A DNA stretch of 64,000 bases from DASSTY01 sp035760645 (GCA_035760645.1 DASTSO010000073.1:1-64000), one strand, 5' to 3'. Shown: positions 16,813 to 25,075, counted from the stretch's first letter. The notes: generated by a model not told the origin, from the sequence alone. Numbers and translations are program-made.

Positions 16813-17498
16813 CCTTCGAGCATCGCCACTTCCACGACGAGCTGGGCCACGTGAAGGTACGGCTCCTCACCATGTCGGGCGAAGCCGAGGCGGCGCTCGG
16901 CCTGGCGGTCGAGGCGCTCCTCGGGCGCGACGTCGCGAAGGCGCGGCAGGTGATCGCCGGCGACCGGGTGGTCGACGCGATGGAGCTCGAGATCGAGGAG
17001 CGCTGCCTCAGCCTCCTCGCCCTCCAGCAGCCGATGGCGCGCGACCTCCGCATGCTCGTCGCCGCGCTCAAGATCGCCAACGACCTCGAGCGGGTCGGCG
17101 ACCACGCGGTGAACATCGCGCAGTCGGCCGAGCGGCTCGCGCAGGGCCGGCCGATCGCGCCCGAGCCCGAGCTGGTCGAGATGGCGCGGCTCGCCCGCGA
17201 GATGCTGGCCGACGCGCTCGAGGCGTTCGTGCGGGGCGACGCCGCGCTGGGGCGCGAGATCTGCCGGCGCGACGACAAGGTGGACCGCCTGCACGCCTCG
17301 GTCTTCCGGATCCTCCTGACCCACATGATGGAGGACCCGCACACGATCAGCACCGGGATGGAGCTCTTCCTGGTGAGCCGCAATCTCGAGCGCGTGGCCG
17401 ACCTCGCCACCAACATCGGCGAGGAGGTGGTCTTCCTCGTCGAGGGGAAGTCGATCAAGCACCACGCGGAGGACCGCGGCGAGGCGCTGCCGGCGTGA
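16809..17498 (+). CDS. phoU: Phosphate signalling protein PhoU
   Basis: A 229-aa all-helical protein with two three-helix PhoU repeats. Start ATG 16809 overlaps the second pstB stop. Each repeat carries the metal-binding E/DxxxD pattern: DLRMLVAALKIANDLERVGDHAVNIA in the first and LFLVSRNLERVADLATNIGEEVVF in the second. PhoU links the Pst transporter to PhoR and keeps PhoB inactive when phosphate is ample. The stop overlaps the next gene as GTGA. Confidence 0.95.
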   Translation: MTFEHRHFHDELGHVKVRLLTMSGEAEAALGLAVEALLGRDVAKARQVIAGDRVVDAMELEIEERCLSLLALQQPMARDLRMLVAALKIANDLERVGDHAVNIAQSAERLAQGRPIAPEPELVEMARLAREMLADALEAFVRGDAALGREICRRDDKVDRLHASVFRILLTHMMEDPHTISTGMELFLVSRNLERVADLATNIGEEVVFLVEGKSIKHHAEDRGEALPA

Positions 17499-19039
17499 GC
17501 GAGCGCCTCGGCGCGATCGACGTCGGCTCGAACTCGATCCGGCTCCTCGTCGCCGAGTACGACCCGGCGGCGGGGCTCACGATCATCGACGAGGTGAAGG
17601 ACCAGCCGCGCCTCGCCGCGGGGCTCGCCGCGACCCGCCGGCTCGATCCCGCCGCCGTCGAGCGCGCGATGACGGCGCTCGCCCGGATGCGCGAGGTGTG
17701 CCGGCGGCGCGGCGTGCGGCGGCTCTCGGCGGTCGCGACCGCCGCGGTGCGGGAGGCGGCGGACGGCCCCGCCTTCCTCGAGCGCGTGCGGCGCGAGCTC
17801 GACATCCCGCTCCGCGTCATCGACGCCGAGACCGAGGCGTCGCTTTCCTGGCGCTCGGTCGCGCACCATTTCCGCCTGGCCGGGGCGCGCACCCTCGTGG
17901 CCGACATCGGCGGCGGGAGCCTCGAGCTGATCGGCGCGGTGGACGGCCTGGTCGAGCTCACCACCTCGCTGCCCCTGGGCGCGGTGCGCGTCACCGAGCG
18001 CTGGCTCGCCGAGGCGACCGAGCCGCGGGGGACGCTCAAGCGCGTCCGCCGGGTGCGGAAGGCGGTGCGCCGGCTGCTCAAGGACGCGGTGCCGCTCGCC
18101 GAGTGGCGCGGGGCGCAGCTGATCGGCTCGGGCGGCACCTTCACCACGCTGGCCCGCATGGCGCTCGCCCGCCGCGGCGGCGCGGTGCCGAGCACGGTGC
18201 ACGGCGTCTCGGTCTCGGCGGCGGAGGTGGAGCACCTGCTCGAGTGGCTCGCGGCGCAGCGGCCCGAGGCGCGCCGCCAGGCGGCGGGCCTCAACCCCGA
18301 GCGCGCCGACATCATCGTCGCGGGGCTCGCGGTGACGGCGGAGCTCCTCGAGGTGACCGAGGCGCGCGCGATCGTCGTGAGCGCCTTCGGGCTCCGGGAG
18401 GGGCTGCTCCTCGAGATGGCCGGCGCCGAGGTCGCGCCGCGCACCGCGGATCCGCTCCGGCTCGTGCGCGAGTTCGTCGAGCGCTGCCAGTCCGACCGGC
18501 GCCACGTCGAGCACGTGCGCCACCTCGCGCTCCAGCTCTTCGACCAGCTCGCGCCGGCCCTGGGCGCCGGCCCCGAGGAGCGCGCGCTCCTCGAGGCGGC
18601 GAGCCTCCTGCACGACGTCGGCCAGCTCGTCAGCTTCGCGCGGCACCACCGGCACAGCTACCAGCTCATCATGCACGCCGAGCGGCTCGATCTCGCCGCG
18701 CGCGACCGGGCGCTCGTGGCGCTCGTCGCCCGCTTCCACCGCAAGCGCGGCCCCTCGCGCAAGCGCCACCCCGAGTTCGCCGCCCTCCCCGCGGCCGATC
18801 AGCGCATCGTCCGCCGCCTCAGCGGCCTCCTCCGCATCGCCGACGGCCTCGACCGCGGCCACACCGCGGCGGTCGAGCGCGTCACCGCCGAGCTCGGCGC
18901 CGACGCGCTCGTCCTCCGCGTCGCCCCCCGCCTCGCCACCGCGGACCTCGCCCTCGAGATCTGGGGCGCCGAACAGCGGACCGACGTCCTCGCCAAGGCG
19001 CTCGACCGCCCGGTGGAGATCCGGCACGCCATGGCGTGA
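17495..19039 (+). CDS. ppx: Ppx/GppA exopolyphosphatase family protein with HD-type C-terminal domain
   Basis: A 514-aa protein of the ASKHA phosphatase fold. N-terminal half: phosphate-1 motif GAIDVGSNSIRLLVAE, TAAVREA, and phosphate-2 motif VADIGGGSLELI. C-terminal half (about 325-500) is HD-like, with ASLLHDVGQLVSF and HSYQLIMHAE. It would hydrolyse polyphosphate from the ends or convert pppGpp to ppGpp; the two activities cannot be separated by sequence. Its place at the end of the pst-phoU operon favours polyphosphate use. GTG start in a GTGA overlap with phoU. Confidence 0.92.
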   Translation: MSERLGAIDVGSNSIRLLVAEYDPAAGLTIIDEVKDQPRLAAGLAATRRLDPAAVERAMTALARMREVCRRRGVRRLSAVATAAVREAADGPAFLERVRRELDIPLRVIDAETEASLSWRSVAHHFRLAGARTLVADIGGGSLELIGAVDGLVELTTSLPLGAVRVTERWLAEATEPRGTLKRVRRVRKAVRRLLKDAVPLAEWRGAQLIGSGGTFTTLARMALARRGGAVPSTVHGVSVSAAEVEHLLEWLAAQRPEARRQAAGLNPERADIIVAGLAVTAELLEVTEARAIVVSAFGLREGLLLEMAGAEVAPRTADPLRLVREFVERCQSDRRHVEHVRHLALQLFDQLAPALGAGPEERALLEAASLLHDVGQLVSFARHHRHSYQLIMHAERLDLAARDRALVALVARFHRKRGPSRKRHPEFAALPAADQRIVRRLSGLLRIADGLDRGHTAAVERVTAELGADALVLRVAPRLATADLALEIWGAEQRTDVLAKALDRPVEIRHAMA

Positions 19040-19048
19040 GCCCGCGCG

Positions 19049-19077
19049 TTGCTCTCCCGTCCCGAATTTCCTATCGT
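19049..19077 (+). promoter_or_regulatory. Candidate promoter for the small Cys protein
   Basis: TTGCTC at 19049 and TATCGT at 19072 are separated by 17 bp, a sigma70-like layout ending 48 bp before the ATG at 19125. Found by eye only. Confidence 0.4.
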
Positions 19078-19124
19078 GGAACATCCGGCCGCCCCGGCCG
19101 GCACGGGACGAAAGAGGTGATGCA

Positions 19125-19331
19125 ATGCAGCAGGTCCACGAAGGCCAGTGCGGGCTCTGCCTCCACTTCGGCGAGCCGCACGGCACCGACAGTCAGCTCA
19201 TCCAGATCCGCCACCAGCACTCCGCCCCCGAGACCCTCGTCGACGACTGCGGCCACCCCCGCCACGCGTCGCTCCACCTCAAGGTGACGCCGATTAGCGG
19301 GTGCGACGGGTTCGAGCCGGCGGTGATGTAG
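19125..19331 (+). CDS. Small four-cysteine protein, function unknown
   Basis: A 68-aa soluble protein with a strong SD (AGAGGTGA) before the ATG. Cys residues occur as CGLC near residues 9-12, one in DDCGH and one in SGCDGF, with several His residues between. A small zinc ribbon or a thiol protein is plausible. No signal peptide. The start-site quality and a 17-bp-spaced promoter argue that it is expressed. It does not resemble any family I can name. The TAG stop touches the GGCGGGAC repeat. Confidence 0.75.
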   Translation: MQQVHEGQCGLCLHFGEPHGTDSQLIQIRHQHSAPETLVDDCGHPRHASLHLKVTPISGCDGFEPAVM

Positions 19332-19423
19332 GGCGGGACGGCGGGACGTCTCCCTGACACACGAGCCTCCGGTGACGTCACCGGAGGCTCGTGGCATTGC
19401 CGAGTGTCCCGCCGTCCCGCCTA
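19329..19423. repeat. GGCGGGAC inverted repeat around a perfect 34-bp palindrome
   Basis: Two GGCGGGAC units (19332-19347) face two GTCCCGCC units (19406-19421). Between them, 19360-19393 is a perfect palindrome (17-bp half CACGAGCCTCCGGTGAC). The TAG stop of the small protein (19329-19331) and the TAG stop of the ALDH16 gene (19423-19421) sit exactly at the two borders. It is likely a bidirectional terminator-like element; no T-run follows. Confidence 0.85.
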
Positions 19424-21847
19424 CTCCCCGTACGGCACCCAGATGTTCTTCACCTGCGTCGCCCGCTCGAGGAACTCCTCGCCGGCCCCCTGCCGGGCAT
19501 CGGTCCAGTCGCGCGGCCGACCGTAGCTCACCCAGGTGCGCTTCATGTTGCCGGCCGAGAGGCGCTCGACCTCGGCGCTGCCCTCGCGGGTACCGAAGTA
19601 CCAGACGGCGTCCACGTCGTCGTGGGCGGCCAGCACGCCCGAGAGCTCGTCCCGGTGGCCGGTCACGATGTTGATCACCCCGCCGGGGACGTCGGAGGTA
19701 TCGAGCACCTGGTAGAAGTCCGTCACCGCGAGCGCGCCGTCCTCGGACGGGACCGCGACGACGGTGTTCCCCATTGCCACGAGCGGCGCCACCGTCGAGA
19801 CGAAGCCCAGGAGCGGGAAGTCATCGGGGCACGCCACACCGACGACGCCGAGCGGCTCGGGCATCGCGAGCGTGACGTTGCGGAAGGGCGTGTGGTGCAC
19901 CAGCCCGTCGTACTTGTCGGCCCAGGCGGCCCAGGTATAGAGCCGCTCGATCGCCAGCGCGACCTCGCGCGCCGCCGCGTCCGGATCACCGGCGAGCCGC
20001 GCGAGCCGCGCCGCGAACTCCGCCTCGCGCGCCGCCAGGTTCTCGGCGACGTAGTAGAGGACCTGCGCCCGGTTGTGCGCCGTCGTGCGCGCCCAGCTGG
20101 CGGCCTTGTGCGCCGCCTCGACCGCGTTGCGGATGTCCTTCCGGTTGCCGAGCCCCACCTCGCCCAGCGGCTGCCCCGCCGCATCCGTCACCGGCAGACT
20201 GTAGCCCGAGTCCGGCCGCGCCTGCTTGCCGCCGATGTAGAGCTTGGCGGTGCGGTCGATCGGCGGGACGGCGGGACGGCGGGACGGCGGGACGGAGGCT
20301 CCCTGCTCAGGCGCCACTCCGCTCATCGGAGCCGCCTCCCGCCGTCCCGCCTCTCCCGCCGTCCCGCCCTCCTTCTCCCACGCCCACTTCACGTACTCCC
20401 GGAGCCCCTCCCGCCCGCCCTCGCGGCCGAAGCCGCTCTCGCGGTAGCCGCCGAAGCCGGCGGCGGCGTCGAAGACGTTGGTGCAGTTGGTCCACACCGT
20501 GCCGGCCTTGAGCTTCGGCGCGACGTCGAGCGCGAGGTTCACGCTCTCGGTCCACACGCTCGCCGCGAGGCCGTAGCGCGTGTTGTTGGCGAGCTCGACC
20601 GCCTCCGCCGGCGTGCGGAAGGTCAGGAGCACGACGACGGGACCGAAGATCTCCACCTGTGCGATCGTCGCCGCGGGCGAGACCTCGGTGAAGAGCGTCG
20701 GCGGGTAGAACCAGCCGTCGGTCGGGCAGCTCCACGAGGGCTGCCACATCGTGGCGCCCTCCTCCTGCCCCTGCTTCACGAGGCCCTGGATCTTCTCGAG
20801 CTGCACCGGCGCGATGATCGCGCCCATGTCCACCGCCTTGTCGAGCGGGTCGCCGACCCGCAGCCGCTCCATCCGCGCCCTGAGCTTCGCGACGAGCCGC
20901 TCGGCGGTGACGCCCTCCTGCACGAGGATGCGGCTCCCGGCGCAGCAGACCTGCCCCTGGTTGAACCAGATCGCGTCCACCACGCCCTCGACCACGCTGT
21001 CGAGATCGGCGTCGGCGAAGACGATGAACGGCGACTTCCCGCCCAGCTCGAGCGAGAGCTTCTTCCCCGTCCCGGCGGTCGCGGTGCGGATGAGGCGTCC
21101 CACCTCGGTCGACCCGGTGAAGGCGATCTTGTCCACCTCCGGGTGCTCGACGAGCGCCGCCCCGGTGCGCCCGTCGCCGGTGACGACGTTGACGACGCCG
21201 GCCGGCAGCCCTACCTCCTCGCACAGCTCGGCGAAGCGCAGCGCCGTGAGCGACGTGAACTCCGCCGGCTTCAGCACCACCGTGTTCCCCATCGCGAGCG
21301 CGGGCGCGATCTTCCACGCGAGCATGAGGAGCGGGAAGTTCCACGGGATGATCTGGCCCACGACGCCCACCGGCACGCGGTCGGGCAGCTCGCTCGCCAT
21401 GAGCTGCGCCCAGCCGGCGTGGTGGTAGAAGTGTCGCGCCACGAGCGGGATGTCGATGTCGCGCGACTCGCGGATCGGCTTCCCGTTGTCGAGCGACTCG
21501 AGCACGGCGAAGAGCCGGCTGTGCTTCTGCACCTGGCGGGCGAGCGCGTAGAGGTAGCGCGCCCGCCCGTGGCCGCCGAGGGCCCACCAGTCGGCCTGGG
21601 CGCGGCGCGCGGCGCGCACGGCGCGGTCCACGTCCGCCGCGCTCCCCTCGGCGATGCGCGCGAGCGGCTTGCCGGTCGCGGGGTTGAGCGTCTCGAACGA
21701 CGCGCCGGCGTCCGCTGCGGTCCACTCGCCGTCGATGAAGTGGCCGAAGGCGCGGCCGTGGCTCTCGAGCCACTGGACCGCGGGGCCCGCCGCCTCGGGG
21801 GCGGGGCCCCAGGCCATGGTCTGGAAGATCTCGGGAATCGAAGTCAT
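19421..21847 (-). CDS. Two-domain aldehyde dehydrogenase (ALDH16-type)
   Basis: An 808-aa fusion of two aldehyde dehydrogenase domains. Domain 1 (about 1-485) has IIPWNFPLLM, FTGSTEVGR, LELGGKSPF and the catalytic Cys in GQVCCAGSR. Domain 2 (about 525-808) keeps the Rossmann core (GVVGVACPDDFPLL, NIVTG) but has no Cys in the catalytic position and is shortened, so it is probably a structural partner. This layout fits family 16. It would oxidise an aldehyde with NAD(P). It begins 8 bp after deoC, whose product is acetaldehyde. The ~40-residue Arg/Pro/Ala-rich linker is encoded by a GGCGGGAC repeat. Confidence 0.9.
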   Translation of the reverse strand: MTSIPEIFQTMAWGPAPEAAGPAVQWLESHGRAFGHFIDGEWTAADAGASFETLNPATGKPLARIAEGSAADVDRAVRAARRAQADWWALGGHGRARYLYALARQVQKHSRLFAVLESLDNGKPIRESRDIDIPLVARHFYHHAGWAQLMASELPDRVPVGVVGQIIPWNFPLLMLAWKIAPALAMGNTVVLKPAEFTSLTALRFAELCEEVGLPAGVVNVVTGDGRTGAALVEHPEVDKIAFTGSTEVGRLIRTATAGTGKKLSLELGGKSPFIVFADADLDSVVEGVVDAIWFNQGQVCCAGSRILVQEGVTAERLVAKLRARMERLRVGDPLDKAVDMGAIIAPVQLEKIQGLVKQGQEEGATMWQPSWSCPTDGWFYPPTLFTEVSPAATIAQVEIFGPVVVLLTFRTPAEAVELANNTRYGLAASVWTESVNLALDVAPKLKAGTVWTNCTNVFDAAAGFGGYRESGFGREGGREGLREYVKWAWEKEGGTAGEAGRREAAPMSGVAPEQGASVPPSRRPAVPPIDRTAKLYIGGKQARPDSGYSLPVTDAAGQPLGEVGLGNRKDIRNAVEAAHKAASWARTTAHNRAQVLYYVAENLAAREAEFAARLARLAGDPDAAAREVALAIERLYTWAAWADKYDGLVHHTPFRNVTLAMPEPLGVVGVACPDDFPLLGFVSTVAPLVAMGNTVVAVPSEDGALAVTDFYQVLDTSDVPGGVINIVTGHRDELSGVLAAHDDVDAVWYFGTREGSAEVERLSAGNMKRTWVSYGRPRDWTDARQGAGEEFLERATQVKNIWVPYGE
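20262..20370. repeat. GGCGGGAC inverted repeat inside the ALDH16 coding linker
   Basis: Four GGCGGGAC units in perfect tandem (20262-20293) face CTCCCGCCGTCCCGCC units around 20336-20368. The region between can pair as GGAGGCT...AGCCGCCTCC. The element is of the same type as the intergenic copies at 19329 and 27093, yet it lies in frame within a gene and encodes the linker between two ALDH domains. It contains no in-frame stop in this phase. Confidence 0.8.
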
Positions 21848-21855
21848 GGGGCCGC

Positions 21856-22878
21856 TCACGCCGTGGGGTGCCGGTACGCGGCCGAGTAGCGGCCGGTCGC
21901 GAAGTGCTCGAGCTGGCGCTCGATGTCGGTGAGGAGCGAGCTCGCGCCGAAGCGGAAGAGATCGGGCCGCAGCCACCGGTCGCCCAGCTCCTCCTTCATG
22001 AGCGCGAGCCAGTCGAGCGACTCCTTCGCCGTGCGGATCCCGCCGGCGGGCTTGAAGCCGACGAAGTGGCCGGTGCGCTCGCGGTACTCGCGGATCGCGC
22101 GCACCATGACGAGCCCGACGGGGAGCGTGGCGTTCTCGGTCTCCTTCCCCGTCGACGTCTTGATGAAGTCGGCGCCCGCCATCATCGCCACCAGGCTCGC
22201 CTTCATCACGTTGCGCAGGGTGCCGAGCTCGCCGGTGGCGAGGATCGCCTTGAGGTGCGCGTCGCCGCACGCCTCGCGGAAGGCGCGCACCTCGTCGTAG
22301 AGCGCCGGCCAGTTCTCGGTGAGCACGTGCGCGCGGGTGACCACGATGTCGATCTCCTCCGCCCCCGCCGCCACCGAGGCGCGGATCTCCTGCACCCGCT
22401 GCTCGAAGGGGCTCAGCCCCGCCGGGAAGCCCGTGGAGACCGCCGCCACCGGGATCCCGCTTCCCTCGAGCGCCCCCACGGCCGTTTCCACCATCGTGTG
22501 GTAGACGCACACGGCCGCGACCCGGATCGGGAGCTGCTCGGCGCCCAGCGCCTCGAGCAGGTCGGCCCGGACCGGCCGGCGCGCCTTGGCGCAGAGCCGC
22601 CGCACCCGGCCCGGCGTGTCGTCGCCGGCGAGGGTGGTGAGATCCATCAGCGTGACGGCGCGCAGCAGCCACGCCGCCTGCCATTCCTTCTTCACGGTGC
22701 GGCGGGTCCGGAGCGTCGCCGCCCGGCGCTCGACCGCGCTCCGGTTGACGCGCGCGTCCTCCACCCAGTCGAGCTCGAGCGGCATCCCCGGGTTGCGCGG
22801 CAGCACCGGCAGCTCCGCCGGCGCCACGGCACCGCTCGCCTGGGGCGCGGCCGGCCTGGTGTCAGTGGTCTTGGGCAT
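21856..22878 (-). CDS. deoC: Deoxyribose-phosphate aldolase
   Basis: A 340-aa class I aldolase that splits 2-deoxyribose-5-phosphate into glyceraldehyde-3-phosphate and acetaldehyde. Motifs: LMDLTTLAGDDT, VAAVCVYHTMV, EIDIVVTR, the Schiff-base Lys in FIKTSTGK and the second Lys in VGFKPAGGIRT. It is the long form, with ~60 extra N-terminal residues. Followed after 8 bp by the ALDH16 gene, which could remove the acetaldehyde. With the PNP at 472 this would complete deoxynucleoside use, although the two are not in one operon. Confidence 0.95.
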   Translation of the reverse strand: MPKTTDTRPAAPQASGAVAPAELPVLPRNPGMPLELDWVEDARVNRSAVERRAATLRTRRTVKKEWQAAWLLRAVTLMDLTTLAGDDTPGRVRRLCAKARRPVRADLLEALGAEQLPIRVAAVCVYHTMVETAVGALEGSGIPVAAVSTGFPAGLSPFEQRVQEIRASVAAGAEEIDIVVTRAHVLTENWPALYDEVRAFREACGDAHLKAILATGELGTLRNVMKASLVAMMAGADFIKTSTGKETENATLPVGLVMVRAIREYRERTGHFVGFKPAGGIRTAKESLDWLALMKEELGDRWLRPDLFRFGASSLLTDIERQLEHFATGRYSAAYRHPTA

Positions 22879-22926
22879 GGGGCAAAGATATCGAGCGGGC
22901 CGACGGGCGGACAGGCGGACGGGCGG
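22879..22926. repeat. Short degenerate (G)GGCGGAC repeat between rhomboid and deoC
   Basis: About 22895-22926 reads as three to four 8-nt units of the type GGCGGAC(G/A), next to the rhomboid gene's stop codon. It looks like a single-armed, decayed relative of the GGCGGGAC family. Confidence 0.4.
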
Positions 22927-23667
22927 TCAGAACGACCGCGCCATCGCCCGGTGCTGCTGGACGAGCACCGGGTCCTTGAAGAAGGCGATCAGCAGCGCCC
23001 CGGCGAGGAAGCCGCCGGCGTGGGCCCAGAAGGCGGTGCCGCCGCCCTCGCCGCCCAGGGCGCTCGTGCCGCCGAGGAGCTGGAGGAGGAACCAGTAGCC
23101 CAGCATGAGGTACGCGGGCACCGCGATGCGGGTGATGAAGACGAACAGGAAGACCAGCATGTGGACCCGCACCCGCGGGTAGAGGACGATGTAGGCGCCC
23201 ATGACGCCGCTGATCGCCCCCGAGGCGCCGACCATCGGGATCGGACTCGCCGGCTCGGCGAAGACCTGCGTGGCCGCCGCGACGAGGCCGCAGAGGAGGT
23301 AGAACGCGACGAACCGCCCGTGGCCCATCGAGTCCTCGACGTTGTTGCCGAAGACCCAGAGGAACCACATGTTGCCGATCAGGTGCAGCCACCCGCCGTG
23401 CAGGAACATCGAGGTGAGCGGCGTCAGCCAGTTCGGCTGGTCGGTGATGACGCACGCCATCGTGGGGCTGAGCGGCAGCCGCGTGCCCGGCGGGATGAGC
23501 TGCAGCAGCTCGCCGGGAATCAGCCCCAGGCGGCAGACCGAGCCGCTCAGCAGCGGCTCGGTACCCATCCCCTGCACCACGACCCACATCGCCGCGTTGG
23601 CCACGATGATCAGCACCGTGACGACCGGCGGCGCGAGCGTCGGGTTGTCGTCCTTGTACGGAATCAT
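22927..23667 (-). CDS. Rhomboid family intramembrane serine protease
   Basis: A 246-aa membrane protein starting at ATG 23667 (the longer open frame is a shadow). Helices carry the rhomboid hallmarks: a loop with HGGWLHLIGNMWFLWVFG, the active-site Ser in GASGAISG, and the catalytic His in AHAGGF near residue 217. A long periplasmic segment with an SPTMACVITDQ part lies between helices 1 and 2. It would cleave membrane-anchored substrates within the inner membrane; the substrate is unknown. It lies 16 bp after the LigD-type gene, so co-transcription is likely. Confidence 0.92.
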   Translation of the reverse strand: MIPYKDDNPTLAPPVVTVLIIVANAAMWVVVQGMGTEPLLSGSVCRLGLIPGELLQLIPPGTRLPLSPTMACVITDQPNWLTPLTSMFLHGGWLHLIGNMWFLWVFGNNVEDSMGHGRFVAFYLLCGLVAAATQVFAEPASPIPMVGASGAISGVMGAYIVLYPRVRVHMLVFLFVFITRIAVPAYLMLGYWFLLQLLGGTSALGGEGGGTAFWAHAGGFLAGALLIAFFKDPVLVQQHRAMARSF

Positions 23668-23683
23668 GGCGCGGTAACTTCGT

Positions 23684-24721
23684 TCAGCGCGGCGGCCCCG
23701 GGAAGGCCTGGCGCTGCCGCGTGAGCGCCGGCGAGCGCACGCTCGGCTTGGCCCCCGCGGTCCCGCTCGGATCGGGGCCGGCGGGCCCGATGCGGCGCGG
23801 GATCCGCTCGCGCGCCGGCCCGTGCTCGGCGAGGAGCGCGTCGAGCCGTGCGCGGGCGGGGCGGAGCGCGGCACGAGTCGTCGCCATCGCGCGCCACGGA
23901 TCCTCGCGCCGCGCGAGCAGCCCGGGCACCTCGCGCAGCGGGAAGCGCTGGGGGTGCATGGCGGGATCCTCGAGCTCCTCCCATGCGAGCGGCAGCGCGA
24001 CCGGCGCCCCCCGGCGGGCCCGCACCGCGTAGGGCGGGACGGCGGTGTGCGCGTAGGCGTTCCGGAGGGTGTCGATGAGAATCCGGCCGCGGCGCTGGCG
24101 CTTGCGGACCTCGGTGGTGAGATGCGCCCCGTGCACCCGCGCCAGCAGCGCGGCGGTGTCCTGCGCGAAGGTGCGCACCGTGTCGTAGTCGGCCGACCGG
24201 TCGAGCGGCACCACGACGTGATAGCCGCGCGAGCCGCTCGTCTTCACGAAGGCCGGGAGCCCGAGCTCGTGGAGCAGCGCACCCAGGCGGAGCGCGGCCG
24301 GCCGCACCAGGGGATCGTCGGTCCCCGCCGGGTCGAGGTCGAAGATCATCTGGTCGGGGTGCTCGAGGTCGTCCACCCGGCTCAGCCAGGCGTGCGGCGT
24401 GATGCAGGCCTGGTTGGCGAGGTAGACCAGCGTGGCCGCATCCTCGATGACGACGTGCCGCAGCTCCCCGCCCGCCTTGCTCACCACCACCGAGGCGATC
24501 CAGTCGGGGAAGTACTCGGGCATCTCCTGCTGGAAGAAGCCCGGGTGCGCGATGCCCTCGGGGAAGCGCTGGAGGTTGACCGGCCGGCCCGCCACGTGCG
24601 GCACCATCCACTCGGCCACCGCCGCGTAGTATGCCGCCAGATCCGCCTTCGTGATCCCGTCGTCGGGGAAGAGGACGCGGTCGGGATGGGTCAGCTCGAT
24701 GGTCCGCTCGCCGACCCTCAC
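23684..24721 (-). CDS. Stand-alone LigD-type polymerase/primase domain
   Basis: A 345-aa protein of the archaeo-eukaryotic primase superfamily (LigD PolDom). GTG start at 24721 overlaps the small membrane gene as GTGA. It begins with the typical LTHPDRVLFPDDGITKADL, has NLQRFPEG, the metal-binding DLDP in MIFDLDP, the TSGSRGYH motif, and KRQRRGRILIDTLRN. These enzymes add nucleotides during non-homologous end joining with Ku and a ligase. Neither Ku nor ligase/nuclease domains are in this window. The last ~50 residues are Arg/Pro-rich. Confidence 0.9.
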   Translation of the reverse strand: MRVGERTIELTHPDRVLFPDDGITKADLAAYYAAVAEWMVPHVAGRPVNLQRFPEGIAHPGFFQQEMPEYFPDWIASVVVSKAGGELRHVVIEDAATLVYLANQACITPHAWLSRVDDLEHPDQMIFDLDPAGTDDPLVRPAALRLGALLHELGLPAFVKTSGSRGYHVVVPLDRSADYDTVRTFAQDTAALLARVHGAHLTTEVRKRQRRGRILIDTLRNAYAHTAVPPYAVRARRGAPVALPLAWEELEDPAMHPQRFPLREVPGLLARREDPWRAMATTRAALRPARARLDALLAEHGPARERIPRRIGPAGPDPSGTAGAKPSVRSPALTRQRQAFPGPPR

Positions 24722-24867
24722 ACCGCCCGCCGCCCCCGGATCAGCTGCAACACCGCCAGGATCACCGCGATGATCAGCAGGACGTGAATGAAGCCGTTCA
24801 GCGTGAAGCCCGTCACCACGCCGAGCAGCCAGAGCACCAGCAGCACCACGAAGATCGTCCACAGCAT
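24718..24867 (-). CDS. Small two-helix membrane protein (lmo0937/DUF5670-like)
   Basis: A 49-aa protein starting at MLWTIFVVLLVLWLLG. Two hydrophobic helices are separated by a GFTLNGFIH turn, and the basic end reads IRGRRAV. The LLGVVTGFTLNGFIHVLL pattern matches the lmo0937 family of tiny membrane proteins. It overlaps the polymerase gene start by 4 bp. Function is not known; related genes are often stress-associated. A GTGA-N6-TCAC palindrome lies 93 bp upstream. Confidence 0.8.
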   Translation of the reverse strand: MLWTIFVVLLVLWLLGVVTGFTLNGFIHVLLIIAVILAVLQLIRGRRAV

Positions 24868-24959
24868 TGCGCCGCACTCCCCTTCCTCGAGCCCCCGCCC
24901 ACCCGCCCGACCGATGTCGGACGCCGCTTCCGAGGATACTGCCCCCTCCGGGGTGGGCC

Positions 24960-24975
24960 GGTGACCGCCGTCACC
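24960..24975. promoter_or_regulatory. CRP-like palindrome GTGA-N6-TCAC
   Basis: GGTGACCGCCGTCACC is a perfect 6-4-6 inverted repeat in the 296-bp gap between the divergent small membrane gene and dnaK. GTGA-N6-TCAC is the recognition core of CRP/FNR-family regulators. A second such site is at 28972, and an adenylate cyclase gene lies in this window. Assignment is inferential. Confidence 0.4.
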
Positions 24976-25012
24976 CGGCACACTGCCAACCCACGATCGG
25001 AAAACGGGTTGC

Positions 25013-25075
25013 GGCAGGCCTCGCGGCGCGGGCCTGCCACCGCCATGCCAGAACGGCAGAAAAGCGCGGTATACC
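25013..25075 (+). promoter_or_regulatory. Inverted repeat and possible -10 upstream of dnaK
   Basis: GGCAGGCC (25013-25020) and GGCCTGCC (25031-25038) form an 8-bp inverted repeat with a 10-nt spacer; TGCCAGAACGGCA follows nearby. TATACC at 25070 could be a -10 box for dnaK. No CIRCE sequence (TTAGCACTC-N9-GAGTGCTAA) is seen, so HrcA control is not supported. Confidence 0.35.

Noticed and set aside
16809..19039. A second two-component system in the phosphate block
   Set aside because: The genes after pstB read clearly as PhoU and Ppx/GppA; no kinase or receiver motifs are present there.
25013..25038. Inverted repeat upstream of dnaK as a CIRCE/HrcA operator
   Set aside because: Arms are GGCAGGCC/GGCCTGCC, unrelated to TTAGCACTC/GAGTGCTAA.
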